The notes beneath the pieces were generated by a model. That model was not told where the DNA came from, ran no database searches, and saw only the letters and a program-made list of their open reading frames with translations. From Candidatus Segatella papionis (GTDB taxonomy: Bacteria > Bacteroidota > Bacteroidia > Bacteroidales > Bacteroidaceae), in contig DBLF01000082.1 in the NCBI GenBank assembly GCA_002297965.1, forward strand, positions 31,918-53,762: 21,845 bases of DNA. Direction: 5' to 3'. This document shows, one piece after another, positions 7,347-17,600 of this stretch. The position numbers were made by a program, and so were the translations under genes. The first letter of the stretch is position 1; every line of letters starts with the position of its first letter.

Positions 7347-9905
7347 TTATTGTTCTGGTTCAATAATCCGATAACGACCACTCAGATGCATAAAGGCGAA
7401 GAGCCTCAGCAGTCCGTCATAATAGCCATCGAAATAGCCGTCCTTGTCTGCCTCATGCTTGGCATTCCATAATCGATTGACAAACTCTTTACCCTTGACA
7501 TGGGTACTGACCAAGGAAGCGGCAGCCGAAGTTGCCGCCAATCCGATGGAATGACGCAATGCCTTAGGTGCATCACCAGCTTGTAGGGTATCGGTCACCA
7601 TCGTACCATCCACATTATATTGGTCTAAGAATGTATCGATGCCTTCCGAATAGAGGAAGTTCTGGATGGTATTGGCGTATTGCTGTTGCCACTCCTTGTC
7701 CTTGCATGCCCAAGAATAATCGAGGGCGATGTTCATCGGCACTCGCCAAGAATCATAGCGGAAGGCATCGCCCAGCACATCACCGGTCTTCATCAAACTG
7801 CCGTCATAGTTGCAATAGTCTGGATTCAAGCCCGTCTTTTCGTTGATGCACTTGTGCAAGAACTGGCGACTCTTCTCCGCACACTCCAGCCAAAACTGCG
7901 AGCGATCATCCTTCGCCCATTTCGCCCATACCTCATAGAAGGCAGGAACATGGTAAGATGGGTCGGTAAACTTGCCGCCCCAATGATCAGGCGTAAAGGT
8001 TATCAACTGATGTTCCAAGTTGATGAACGGAGCTATGCGGTTCATTCCCGATTTCTGCATACTGCAATCGAGAATGTTTTGCGCCTCCTTCAGATAGTTG
8101 ATGCCTGTATCATTGCCCCATCTGTTGGATGCAAAGATGAGTGAAGTGACATAGTAGAGTTCGCCATCCGATGCCGCTCCCTGTGCATTGCGCGTTCCAT
8201 CTGTTTTGCAACTCCAGGCAAAGTATCCCTTGTAAGGTCCGTCTTGGTGCTGCATATACTTCTTGCTCCATCGCCAGATGCGATCGAAGATGTCCTTCTT
8301 GTCCATCTGCACGGCAACCATCATACCATACGACATACCTTCTGTTCGCACGTCATGGTTCTTGACATCGCTGATGTATCCCAGCGAGTCGCCCACTTCG
8401 AAATACACCTTGTTCTTCCCATAGAACACATCGAGGAAAACTTCGTTGAGTTTTTTGTCGATGTCGGCTTGCTTATATCCCATCTCCGCCAAGAGATTGC
8501 GATATAGATGCGTCTCGAAGGCTCCCTTCTCCCATGGCAAGGCATCGAAACCCAGCCAATCCACTTGCACATCGCCTCCACTTTGGAGGGAAACATGGAG
8601 CGCATGGACACCCAATGGCGCACGCAGAACCTTGGCATGAATATCCTGCCAAGCATTCATCTTCGGAATCTTGACCTTGGTGATGACATTTCCATCCTTG
8701 CCATCAGCCCGAACCACAAGCACGCCACCCTTCGACGACTTGGCACGAACGGTGATTTCTTCCACCTTCTCCTTGCCGAAATCTACCTGATTATATATAA
8801 GAGCGGTCTTTGGTTGAGCGAAGATGGTCTTCCATCCTGCAAAGTAGTTGGTGGTATCGAGGTATTCGATGCCAATGCCTTTCTCCTGCAAAGAGGCCGA
8901 AGGCTTCTGGCTCTTGCCTAGCAAAGCAGAATATCTATCTATCTGGATTCGTGTGCGAGCATTCGTGATGCCTACGCCTCGCAAGGTAGGGATGACTTTC
9001 TGTATCGTCCCGTCGGGATTGAAGTTAAGGGAATCTACACGTACCGATCGGTTCTTATCAAACTTAGGCGAATAGTCGTTGTGGTGATAGAAGAGATACC
9101 ACTGTCCCTGATACTCCACGATGCTATGATGATTGGTCCAACACTTGGTAGGCGACTCATCCATGATGACGCCCTTGAAGGTGAAAGGTCCCATCGGGTT
9201 ATCCGCCATGGCGTATGCCAAGGTCTCCGTTCCTTCCTTCTCTCGCACCCAAGGAAAAGTGAAATAGTACTTACCCTTGCGTTCGAAGGCAAAAGGACCT
9301 TCCTTGAATCCTTCGGGCAATCCCTCCACCAGTTGTGGCTCGGAAGCCAGTTCCATCATGTTTGGTTTCAACTTAGCCATGTGCAGTCCCATGCCAGCCC
9401 AATAGATATAAGCCTGTCCATCCTTGGGATCGATGAGCACGCAAGGGTCAATACCGTGGATGCCCTCGATAGGTTTCCACATCGGCATAAACGGACCGGC
9501 AGGATGGTCGGCGATGGCGACACCTACGGCGAATCCCTTCTCCTCACCCTTCGGAGCGGCAGGGAAATAGAAGTAGTATCTTCCGTCTTTCTCCACACAG
9601 TCGGGAGCCCACATCGTATAACTGCCATCTTGTACCCAAGGCACCTTGTCTTGCGATACGATGACACCGTGGTCTTCCCAATCGGTCAAATTACTTGATG
9701 AAAAGACATGATAGTCTGCCATGCAGAACCAAGTCTTCAGTTTCTCGATAGGGCTCGGAATATCGTGGGAAGGATAGAGATAGAGCTTCCCATCAAACAC
9801 ACGAGCGGTGGGGTCAGCGGAATATTGTCCGCTGATAATCGGGTTTTGTGCCGATGCCCCACTACTTGCTAGCGCCAACACAGCAGCGCATATCCATGCT
9901 TTCAT
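7347..9905 (-). CDS. GH43 - CBM6-like - GH8 fusion: xylosidase/arabinofuranosidase plus reducing-end xylanase
   Basis: This 852-residue secreted protein joins two xylan hydrolases. The signal peptide ends near SGASAQ (20). The GH43 domain (about 21-325) shows Asp31 (YSADPTARVFDG), Asp153 (GIDPCVLID), Glu202 (FKEGPFAFE) and His260 (WTNHH). A CBM6-like beta-sandwich follows at about 340-455, ending VQVDWLGFDALPW. From about 462 to the end is an (alpha/alpha)6-barrel GH8 domain resembling reducing-end xylose-releasing exo-oligoxylanases: Glu522 in HDVRTEGMSYGMM is the likely acid, Asp718 in AFRYDSWRVP the likely base, and GAASDGE (Asp580) is also conserved. Together the two sites would remove non-reducing arabinose or xylose and reducing-end xylose from the same oligosaccharide. 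It begins 47 nt after GH3. Domain calls are firm; the exact activity of the GH43 half is not. Confidence 0.92.
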   Translation of the reverse strand: MKAWICAAVLALASSGASAQNPIISGQYSADPTARVFDGKLYLYPSHDIPSPIEKLKTWFCMADYHVFSSSNLTDWEDHGVIVSQDKVPWVQDGSYTMWAPDCVEKDGRYYFYFPAAPKGEEKGFAVGVAIADHPAGPFMPMWKPIEGIHGIDPCVLIDPKDGQAYIYWAGMGLHMAKLKPNMMELASEPQLVEGLPEGFKEGPFAFERKGKYYFTFPWVREKEGTETLAYAMADNPMGPFTFKGVIMDESPTKCWTNHHSIVEYQGQWYLFYHHNDYSPKFDKNRSVRVDSLNFNPDGTIQKVIPTLRGVGITNARTRIQIDRYSALLGKSQKPSASLQEKGIGIEYLDTTNYFAGWKTIFAQPKTALIYNQVDFGKEKVEEITVRAKSSKGGVLVVRADGKDGNVITKVKIPKMNAWQDIHAKVLRAPLGVHALHVSLQSGGDVQVDWLGFDALPWEKGAFETHLYRNLLAEMGYKQADIDKKLNEVFLDVFYGKNKVYFEVGDSLGYISDVKNHDVRTEGMSYGMMVAVQMDKKDIFDRIWRWSKKYMQHQDGPYKGYFAWSCKTDGTRNAQGAASDGELYYVTSLIFASNRWGNDTGINYLKEAQNILDCSMQKSGMNRIAPFINLEHQLITFTPDHWGGKFTDPSYHVPAFYEVWAKWAKDDRSQFWLECAEKSRQFLHKCINEKTGLNPDYCNYDGSLMKTGDVLGDAFRYDSWRVPMNIALDYSWACKDKEWQQQYANTIQNFLYSEGIDTFLDQYNVDGTMVTDTLQAGDAPKALRHSIGLAATSAAASLVSTHVKGKEFVNRLWNAKHEADKDGYFDGYYDGLLRLFAFMHLSGRYRIIEPEQ

Positions 9906-9952
9906 TGTATATAATTAATTAGAGAGAGAATTTCTATTTCATTGCACTTACC

Positions 9953-12556
9953 TTAATAGGCGAAAGTAACATTCACCTTCTTCAAGTCCTTGTCAGCCGA
10001 ACTATTGCCATAATACACCTCATAGTTTCCAGCCTTGGCACGCACGGCATTGGTACCTGCATCGAAGAGTTCGAAGTTCTTGCTGTCGAGGGTGATGGTA
10101 GCCTCAGCGGTCTGACCAGCCTTCACCTCCACTCTTTGGAAGGCTTTCAAGCTCTTCAATGGTCCATCGGTATCCGTTGGGTCCTTGACATATACTTGTA
10201 CGATTTCCGTTCCATCCTTCTTGCCCACGTTGCTCACTGGCACCTTCAAGGTTATCTGCTCGCCTTTCTTCAAGGTCGAGCTAGACAGGCTGGCATCTCC
10301 AATATTGAATGCCGTATAGCTCAAGCCATAACCGAATGGGAAGAGGGCATCGTTCATATAGCGGTAAGTTCTGCCCTTCATACTGTAGTCCTTGAAGTCA
10401 GGCAACTGCTCCGAGTCCTTATAGAAGGTGATAGGCAACTTGCCGCTTGGATTGTATTCGCCGAAGAGCACACGGGCCACAGCCTCGCCACCTTCCTGAC
10501 CAGGATACCAAGCCTGGAGAATGGCATCGCAGCTCTCTGTCTCAGGAGTCAAGGCGATGGCAGAACCCGAACAGTTCACAAACACCACCTTCTTGCCAGC
10601 CTCCTTCAAAGCCTTCAAGAAACCACGCTGCACCTTTGGCAACTCGATGTTGGTACGGTCACCGCCCTTGAAACCTGGTATCTCGATAGGCATTTCCTCA
10701 CCTTCCAACTGAGGGGCGATACCACCTACAAAGACTACCGTCTCGCAATCTTTCAACTGTCTGAGCGAAGCCTGATAGTCGATAGGATTCTCATGGCCGA
10801 TATTGATTTTCATGTCGGCGTTGTAGTTCGGCATCTCATGGTAACGGATTTCTATCTTATACTCCTTGCCCTTCTCGCCCTCAAACTCGATGCGAGACTG
10901 CGCCGTACGCCAGTCTGACTTCTCTGATTTTTTCTCACCATTCAGATATACTTCATAATGACCACAAGCAGCAACATCCAGCAATACCTTGTTGGTCTGC
11001 TTTGGGCGGAATACAGTTTCATATTTCGCAGAGAAGCCCTCCAACTTCACGTTGGGAGCAAAAGCGTGCTGACCGTATGTAGTTACCTGCACAGGATTTT
11101 TCTCCTGGGTGATGGTGACAGGCTTTCCTTCCATCTCACGATTATTCCAGAAAGTACCACGGAAGCCAACCTTTCCATCCATACTACACTGATCGTAGTA
11201 AGAGTCCAAGGTCTGGTCGTTCACCAAGTCACACCCCTTGAAGGTGACGAGTTGGCTCTTCTTCAGTCGGCTCTTGATGCCATCGAGGATGGTGATGGTG
11301 CTGCGTGGCGTACCATTATAGTTGCCCCACATCATCGGCTCGTTATCCACATTCGGTCCGATGAAGGCTATCTTCTTCTCCTTCTTGCTCAGAGGCAAGA
11401 CGGCATTCTTGTTTTGGAGCAACGTCATCGTCTGCAAAGCCATGTCGAGCGATAGCTGGCGATGCGCCTTGCTGCAAAGCACGGAGACAGGAATCTTCGA
11501 CCAAGAAACAATCTTATTGTCATCCATCTCGCCTAGGTCGAAACGACCTTCGAGCAAACGAATCACGTGCTTATCTACCTCTTTCTCCGTCAAGGCACCA
11601 TACTTCACAGCCTCTGGCACCGACTTATATACATAGTTGAATCCACACTCCACGTCTGTACCAGCCAATACACCCTTGGTAGCGGCATTCTTGGCATTGC
11701 TGGATACCTTGTGGTTCTCCCAGAAGTCGGTGACAGCACCACAGTCGGAAACCACCAAGTACTTGAATCCCCATTCGTCTCTCAATATCTGTTGGAGCAA
11801 TCGGGTATTACCACAACATGGCTCGTCGTCCCAACGCTGATAGGCACACATCACCTCCCTCACCTTGGCATCCTGCACCAACGACTTGAAGGCTGGCATA
11901 TAAGTCTCCCAAAGATCACGAGGAGAAAGATTAGTGATGTTATCTGTATGGCGAGCCCACTCCGGTCCGCTATGGATGGCATAATGCTTGGCGCACGCCC
12001 AAAGCTTGCGATACTTGGTATCCTCAGGTCCCTGCAAACCACGCACCACGGCGCAGCCCATGCGGGAAGTCAAGTAAGGGTCCTCGCCGTAGGTTTCCTG
12101 TCCACGTCCCCAACGAGGATCGCGGAAGATGTTCACGTTAGGAGTCCATACGGAGAGCGAATGGAAGCGAGTCACGTCGCCACCCTTCTGCTGCAATTCG
12201 TTCCACTTGGCACGCATCTCATCCGATGTGGCATCAAACACCTTGAAGACCAATCCGTCGTTGAAGGAGGCTGCCATGCCGATTGGTTCCGGAAAGACAG
12301 TCACGTCGCCCATGTTAGCCACGCCATGCAATGCCTCGCTCCACCATTGGAATCGCTTGATGCCAAGTCGAGGGATGGCAGGAGAATCATCGAGCATCAA
12401 GGATGCCTTCTCCTCCAAGGTGAGACGACCGCACAAATCCACCGCACGCTCATGAGCAGAGAGCGCAGGGTTCTGATAAGGATACTGCTGTGCAGAAATA
12501 TTGCCGACAGACATAGTTGCCATCAGCAGAGAAACGACCAAAAACTTATTGTTCAT
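9953..12556 (-). CDS. GH3 beta-xylosidase with PA14-like insert and Fn3-like tail
   Basis: This is an 867-residue secreted GH3 enzyme that would release xylose from the non-reducing end of xylo-oligosaccharides. I chose the ATG at 12556 (MNNKFLVVSLL, signal peptide to about SAQQ, 24). The frame stays open upstream to 12868, but that extension would run through the promoter, a repeat array and the susD terminator. The nucleophile is Asp271 in YLVVSDCGAVTDF; the SDCG form is the one I associate with beta-xylosidases, where glucosidases usually have SDWG. Other GH3 landmarks are WWSEALHGVA, FRDPRWGRGQETYGEDP and CAKHYAIHSGPE. A PA14-like insert lies at about 460-590 (VLLDVAACGHYEVYLNG). The Fn3-like domain follows YPFGYGLSYTAF-type sequence near the C-terminus. 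It leads the five-gene enzyme operon. Confidence 0.93.
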   Translation of the reverse strand: MNNKFLVVSLLMATMSVGNISAQQYPYQNPALSAHERAVDLCGRLTLEEKASLMLDDSPAIPRLGIKRFQWWSEALHGVANMGDVTVFPEPIGMAASFNDGLVFKVFDATSDEMRAKWNELQQKGGDVTRFHSLSVWTPNVNIFRDPRWGRGQETYGEDPYLTSRMGCAVVRGLQGPEDTKYRKLWACAKHYAIHSGPEWARHTDNITNLSPRDLWETYMPAFKSLVQDAKVREVMCAYQRWDDEPCCGNTRLLQQILRDEWGFKYLVVSDCGAVTDFWENHKVSSNAKNAATKGVLAGTDVECGFNYVYKSVPEAVKYGALTEKEVDKHVIRLLEGRFDLGEMDDNKIVSWSKIPVSVLCSKAHRQLSLDMALQTMTLLQNKNAVLPLSKKEKKIAFIGPNVDNEPMMWGNYNGTPRSTITILDGIKSRLKKSQLVTFKGCDLVNDQTLDSYYDQCSMDGKVGFRGTFWNNREMEGKPVTITQEKNPVQVTTYGQHAFAPNVKLEGFSAKYETVFRPKQTNKVLLDVAACGHYEVYLNGEKKSEKSDWRTAQSRIEFEGEKGKEYKIEIRYHEMPNYNADMKINIGHENPIDYQASLRQLKDCETVVFVGGIAPQLEGEEMPIEIPGFKGGDRTNIELPKVQRGFLKALKEAGKKVVFVNCSGSAIALTPETESCDAILQAWYPGQEGGEAVARVLFGEYNPSGKLPITFYKDSEQLPDFKDYSMKGRTYRYMNDALFPFGYGLSYTAFNIGDASLSSSTLKKGEQITLKVPVSNVGKKDGTEIVQVYVKDPTDTDGPLKSLKAFQRVEVKAGQTAEATITLDSKNFELFDAGTNAVRAKAGNYEVYYGNSSADKDLKKVNVTFAY

Positions 12557-12623
12557 ATTTACAAGATTATTAGATATTGCCAAGAGTTGGCAGATTATGA
12601 TATTGTTATGTTGTTTGATAGCG

Positions 12624-12693
12624 CAAAAGTACAAAAAATAAAGGGAAACAACTTTATATGGCGTAACAAAAACTTTGGCAAAAATCACATACA
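12624..12693 (-). promoter_or_regulatory. Promoter C: TAnnTTTG box and tandem activator site for the GH3 operon
   Basis: The minus-strand -7 box TACTTTTG is at 12631-12624, 68 nt before the chosen GH3 start, which supports that start. The 42-bp tandem site starts exactly 20 nt upstream. The proximal unit 12672-12652 has TTTTTGTTAC and then TAAAG; the distal unit 12693-12673 has TGTATGTGAT and then CAAAG. The distal unit merges into the repeat array further upstream. Confidence 0.75.
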
Positions 12694-12781
12694 CTATAAA
12701 AACAAGCCTTACATACACTATAAAGCCTAGCATTACATACACAAAAAGACAAACGTTACATACACTATCAGGAAGACCGAA
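12687..12781. repeat. Four tandem ~24-bp repeats upstream of the GH3 promoter
   Basis: The core ACATACAC occurs at 12687, 12711, 12735 and 12758, spaced 24, 24 and 23 bp; three of the four copies continue as ACATACACTAT. On the minus strand each reads TGTATGTRA, which overlaps or resembles the TATTTGWWAC half of the activator site. The array lies between the susD terminator and promoter C. Confidence 0.8.
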
Positions 12782-12798
12782 AAATACTGAGACTAAAA

Positions 12799-12829
12799 AA
12801 TCCCGAAACCGCCAAGCGATTTCGGGATT
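12799..12829 (-). terminator. Terminator after susD-like gene
   Basis: The arms AATCCCGAAA and TTTCGGGATT, extended inward by weaker pairing, form a stem-loop. In the minus direction the stem runs into TTTTTT, the form of an intrinsic terminator. It lies about 33 nt past the susD stop codon. Nearly the same hairpin recurs at 19713-19744. Confidence 0.85.
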
Positions 12830-12861
12830 AATTATGTATTCAGATGATAGATTATCTGATA

Positions 12862-14667
12862 TTACCAACCTGGGTTCTGAACCAAGTTAGGGTTCTTGTC
12901 CAATACAGTCTGTGGATAAGGCAAAAGCTCATGCTTACCCTTCTTGAAACCTACGACTGCACCTCTATCCTTAGCCTCTGAAGTTGTTACGGTATAGAAG
13001 CGGCTATTTGCCTCTGTACCATGCTCCCACTTCACATTCTTATCTGTAGATGTTGGTGCACGGAACAACTTATCATATAGGTGAGTGCAAGCATTGCCTG
13101 AGTCTGAGATACGCTCGATGGCCTTGGCATCCTGCCAACGCATGATGTCGAACCAGCGGCAACCTTCCAACCACATTTCGAATGCCTTCTCCTTCTTGAG
13201 AACGTCCATATCCACGGTCTCGCTGATGGTCTTTGAACCTGCACGCTTCTGAATCTCGTTGATATATGTCTTAGCCTCGCCAGCATCTCCTGTCTGGAGA
13301 CAAGCCTCAGCATAGTTGAGCAATACCTCGTCGTAGCGCATTACATTGTAGTTGTTCAAGCGGATGTTGTTTCCATACTTGTCACCATCTGTATCAGTAG
13401 GGCTCATCATTTGCTTGAATGCCAACCAGGTAGAATTACCATAGAGACCATTCAACTGATCTTTGATACCTACAAGAGTAGATGTCTTCTTCTGCTCAGG
13501 AGTCAACTTATCTATGTCCTCATTGCCATAAGTTGTGTTGTAAACAGCATCGTCAATGTTCTTCAAAGTAGCCTTCAAGCGATAAGAGTCTTCACCATCA
13601 TTGGCAGCAAACTCATCACCAAACCACTGAGGAACACCCAGACCACCCCAACCATCAATATGGTTGTAAGCCTTGTTTGGAGCAGCTACGAAGTGGTCGG
13701 AACGCCAGTTCCAATAGTTAGACTCCATCCAGCTAGAACGCTGAATCATACCACCCCAAGCGCCTTTACCGGCATTGTACTCGAAGTTAACCTCAAAGAC
13801 CTTCTCAGAGTTACCATCGCCTTCAATGTGGAAGTTTTCGATGTACTTATCACCAGGAACCAAAGCATACTTTCCTGAGTCGATAACCTTCTTGAGAGCA
13901 GTCTTTGCCTCACCATACTTACCTGCGAAGAGATAAGCCTTACCAGCCATTGCCCAAGCGAATCCCTTGGTTACTTTGGCTGCACCATCCTTATCGTCAA
14001 CACCCTTGCGCTCATCAAGGTCGGTAGCGGCAGCCTCACATTCAGAAGCACACCACTCCAACAACTGCTCGTGAGTCATAGGATTCACAGGGTCCTTGTC
14101 GCAATTGTATGGCTGGTCGGAAGCTGTCAGCACATGATCCACAAATGGAGGAGTACCCCAAAGGTTTGCCAAGAGGAAGTAGTCATAAGCACGCATCACA
14201 CGAGCCTCAGCCACACAACGCTTCTTGACAGGAGTATCGGCAGCATCCTTGAAATTATCGATTACCAAATTGCAAGTATAAACTGATGCATAGAGACCAG
14301 AGTAGAGGAAATTAGGTACGTCCAACTCAGCATCAAAATAGAACTGGTTGAGCTTGATACCATACTCATTGTCCTGTGAGTTCTCACCAGCAGCCAGGAT
14401 ATCGTCTCCCATCTCATTCAAGATAAGTTTATGAGGAGTATAGATACCAGGACCACCCATATCCGGCTGGCGACCAAACACATTGCTCATGAATCCCTCG
14501 TAGGCAGCTACAAGAGCAGCCTCGGCATCAGCATCTGTTTTGTAGAAATTATTAATATCTACGACACCCTTCTGCTCAATGTCCAACTGATCCTCACAAG
14601 ATGTAGTGAGTGTCATGGTGCTAGCAGCAGCAAGAGTCAATATGGTTGAAAATAATATTTTTTTCAT
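12862..14667 (-). CDS. SusD/RagB-like glycan-binding lipoprotein
   Basis: This is a 601-residue outer-membrane surface lipoprotein that binds the target glycan and acts as a lid on its SusC partner. A lipoprotein signal is visible: MKKILFSTIL start, hydrophobic core, then a lipobox-like TTSC with Cys24 as the lipidation site, followed by acidic EDQLD. The family's helical TPR-type pattern is clear, for example ARVMRAYDYFLLANLWGTPPFVD and VLLNYAEACLQTGDAGEAKTYINEIQKRAG, with LEGCRWFDIMRW later and the usual NPNLVQNPGW ending. Length is typical. It follows susC by 21 nt and ends at a strong terminator. Xylan-derived ligand is inferred from the neighbours, since the binding-site aromatics vary too much to read specificity. 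Confidence 0.95.
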   Translation of the reverse strand: MKKILFSTILTLAAASTMTLTTSCEDQLDIEQKGVVDINNFYKTDADAEAALVAAYEGFMSNVFGRQPDMGGPGIYTPHKLILNEMGDDILAAGENSQDNEYGIKLNQFYFDAELDVPNFLYSGLYASVYTCNLVIDNFKDAADTPVKKRCVAEARVMRAYDYFLLANLWGTPPFVDHVLTASDQPYNCDKDPVNPMTHEQLLEWCASECEAAATDLDERKGVDDKDGAAKVTKGFAWAMAGKAYLFAGKYGEAKTALKKVIDSGKYALVPGDKYIENFHIEGDGNSEKVFEVNFEYNAGKGAWGGMIQRSSWMESNYWNWRSDHFVAAPNKAYNHIDGWGGLGVPQWFGDEFAANDGEDSYRLKATLKNIDDAVYNTTYGNEDIDKLTPEQKKTSTLVGIKDQLNGLYGNSTWLAFKQMMSPTDTDGDKYGNNIRLNNYNVMRYDEVLLNYAEACLQTGDAGEAKTYINEIQKRAGSKTISETVDMDVLKKEKAFEMWLEGCRWFDIMRWQDAKAIERISDSGNACTHLYDKLFRAPTSTDKNVKWEHGTEANSRFYTVTTSEAKDRGAVVGFKKGKHELLPYPQTVLDKNPNLVQNPGW

Positions 14668-14688
14668 TGTTGTTATCTTTTGAGAGGT

Positions 14689-17600
14689 TTAGAATGTTAC
14701 ATTTACACCGAATACCAACTTCTTGGAAGTAGGATAGGTACCGTTATCGAAACCACGAGAAGCGCCACTGTTGATAGAAGCGGTCTCAGGGTCTGCGCCT
14801 GGGTACTTGGTGATAGTAAAGAAGTCATCCAATGAGCAGAACACACGGAGGTTGCTGATGGCAATCTTGCTGGTCAATGCCTTTGGAATGGTATAACCCA
14901 ACTGAATCTGCTTAATCTTGAAGTAAGCACCGCTGAAGACTGCAGCACTAGAGCCGAAGAACTTCCAGCTACTTGCCCAATTCTTCAAGTTTGGATACTT
15001 AGCTCCAGAATTGTCCTGACCTTCTCTCCAAGAGTCTTTCCAATAGGTATCGATACCATTGATTCTTGGACGGTCGGCAGATACCATCAAGTTGTAAATC
15101 TTGTTACCTGCTGCGCCTGTACCGAATACGGTCAAATCGAAGCCCTTGTATTCTGCATTGAGGGTAATACCATAAGTGAACTTAGGAATAGCTGCACCCA
15201 AATCCTGCTTGTCCTCATCGGATGGAGACTTGGTCAACTCACCATCCTTGGTGTAGAACTGTGCATCACCATTCTCATCAACACCGGCATACTTGTAACC
15301 ACGGAAGTACCATACGGAGTGTCCCTTCTCGAAGGTTGGCTTCAACTCGTTGTTGAATCCATCGATACCTACCTCAGTGATTCGGCTAACCAAGTCGGAT
15401 ACCTCTTTCACCTCATTCTTCAAGGTAGAACCATTTACGCTTACAGAGTACTTGAAGTCCTGGATGTGATCCTTCCAACCCAACTCGAAGTCGAAACCTG
15501 TGTTAAGCACCTTACCTGTATTGACCACAGACTTAGCTACACCGATTTCAGGAAGAGGAGAAATCTCTATCAAGAGGTCCTTGGTGTTCTTGCGATACCA
15601 GTCCAAACCGAAGGTCAAGCGATCGTTGAGGAAACGAGCATCGAGACCGAGGTCAACCTGCTCGGATGTCTCCCATGTCAAATCTGGGTTAGCCAAACCA
15701 GTTGGCTTAGAACCGTAAGACAAAGAACCATCGCCCTTAGAAGGATAATACTGATAGAAGTTGGCATTCGCAGCGATAGGAGAAGAATACTTGTAACCAC
15801 TCAAGATATTCACGTTACCATTACGACCCCAAGATCCACGAAGTTTCAAGAAAGAAACAGCGTCACGGCTGATGTTGTCCTTGAAGAACTTCTCGTTGCT
15901 CAGTGTCCAACCAGCAGAGAATGAAGGGAAGTTACCCCAACGAGCCTGCTTAGAGAGCTTAGATGTATCGTAAGCATCACGGCGGAAGTTTGCCTGGAAG
16001 AAATAACGATTGTCGTAGCTGTAGCTCACACGTCCGAAGTAAGAAAGCTCCGTGGCATCGCTTGGAGCATTGCCAACCGACTTAGTTGCATCGGCCAGCA
16101 AATAGTCGATGTAGCGGAAGTTTGGAGCGTAAGACGACAAAATGTCCGCACCCTCAGAAGAGATGGAGTTGTTGTCCCAATGATTCTTGGTGAACGACAT
16201 ACCGACCATGGCTCCTACACTATGCTTGCCAAATGTCTTGTTGTAGTTGGCGAAGTTTTCCCACTGATAATACAAACTGTTGTTAGAGTTTGCTTCGATG
16301 GTATATTTGGTGTTATTCGCCATTGAGTTCAGATAGAACGGAGTCTCGTAGTTGTGATAGTTGCTCTGGCTGATACGATAACCCAAGCGAGAGGTAAAGG
16401 TAAAGCCTGAGAATGGCTTGATGTTAGCGGCTACAGTACCACGCACATTGATACCCTGGTTCCACTGGTCGCGACGGTCGCGCTGATACAATGGGTTACC
16501 AGTAGCATCCTCTATCAACTTAGAGGTGTTGTAGTAATCATTGTTGTGATTAGGATCCTGAGGAACATAGAGTCCCTTTGCGATAGCATCCTGCATAGCC
16601 TGTGGAAGGTCTGATGCGTTGCTAGCGTATGGAGCGGTCAATGGGTCGATGGACACCACTGAGTTCAACAAAGAACCATAACCCTTGGTTACGCCCTTGG
16701 TCTTCCACTTCTCGAAAGAGGTAGTAGTTGATACATTCAACCACTTATAGATGTCGTAGTCTGCATTGATCTGACCTGTGAAACGCTTGTAAGTATCCTT
16801 GCTTCCCTTTACGATACCATCATTGTTCAAAATATTCAAGCTAGCAAGGAAACGGCCCTTGCCATTGCTTGCCTGAACGGTAAGGCTGTGCTGATGAGCC
16901 AAAGAATTCTCGAATACCTCTTTATACCAGTCTGTGTTCTGTCCGTTGTAACCTATGTTCTGAAGAACAGAATCATCAAGGTCACCAATATACTTATGGT
17001 ATTCGATGTACTCAGGGGCATCAAAGAGGTCTGCCTTCTTACCCAATGACTGGATAGTGAACTTGCTGCTATAGGAAACCTGAGCCTTGCCACCATTGGC
17101 AGCACCCGTCTTGGTTGTGATGATGATGACACCATTACCAGCCTGCGCACCATAGATGGCAGCAGAGGCAGCATCCTTCAATACCTCCATAGACTCAATC
17201 ATAGATGGGTCCAAGTATTGGATATTATCTACCTTCAAACCATCGACGATGAGCAATGGCCCAATGTTACCACTATTAGAAGAGTAACCACGCACACGAA
17301 TGTCGGCGGCCTCACCTGGACCACCCGAGTTGATAATCTGCACACCGGCTGCCTTACCTTGGAGGGCGGCACCAGCATCGGTAGTTGACAAGCCCTTGAT
17401 GTCGTCGCTCTTGATAGAGGCTACGGCACCGGTCAAGTCGCTCTTCTTCTGGACACCGTAACCGATGACCACGACATCATTCAAAACCTCGGAGTCATCC
17501 TTCATCTGAACGGTCAAGGTTTTACCTGCTTCTGCTTTTACGGTCTTAGGTTGCATACCAACGTATGTAATGGTCAACGTTGCGTTAGGCGCAGCATCAA

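Larger units (their letters stand above)
12557..12861. other. 305-bp intergenic region between susD and GH3
   Basis: No gene is supported here. From high to low coordinates it holds the susD terminator (12829-12799), the ~24-bp repeat array (12781-12687), the tandem activator site and the -7 box of the GH3 operon. A 5' untranslated leader of roughly 60 nt remains before the GH3 start. Confidence 0.8.

Noticed and set aside
12687..12781. Tandem repeats as a CRISPR array
   Set aside because: The units are about 24 bp with no separate repeat and spacer parts, degenerate towards one end, and no cas gene is near.
12557..12868. N-terminal extension of the GH3 frame by 104 codons
   Set aside because: It would place the start inside susD and translate the terminator, repeat array, activator site and -7 box. 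The ATG at 12556 begins a clean signal peptide.
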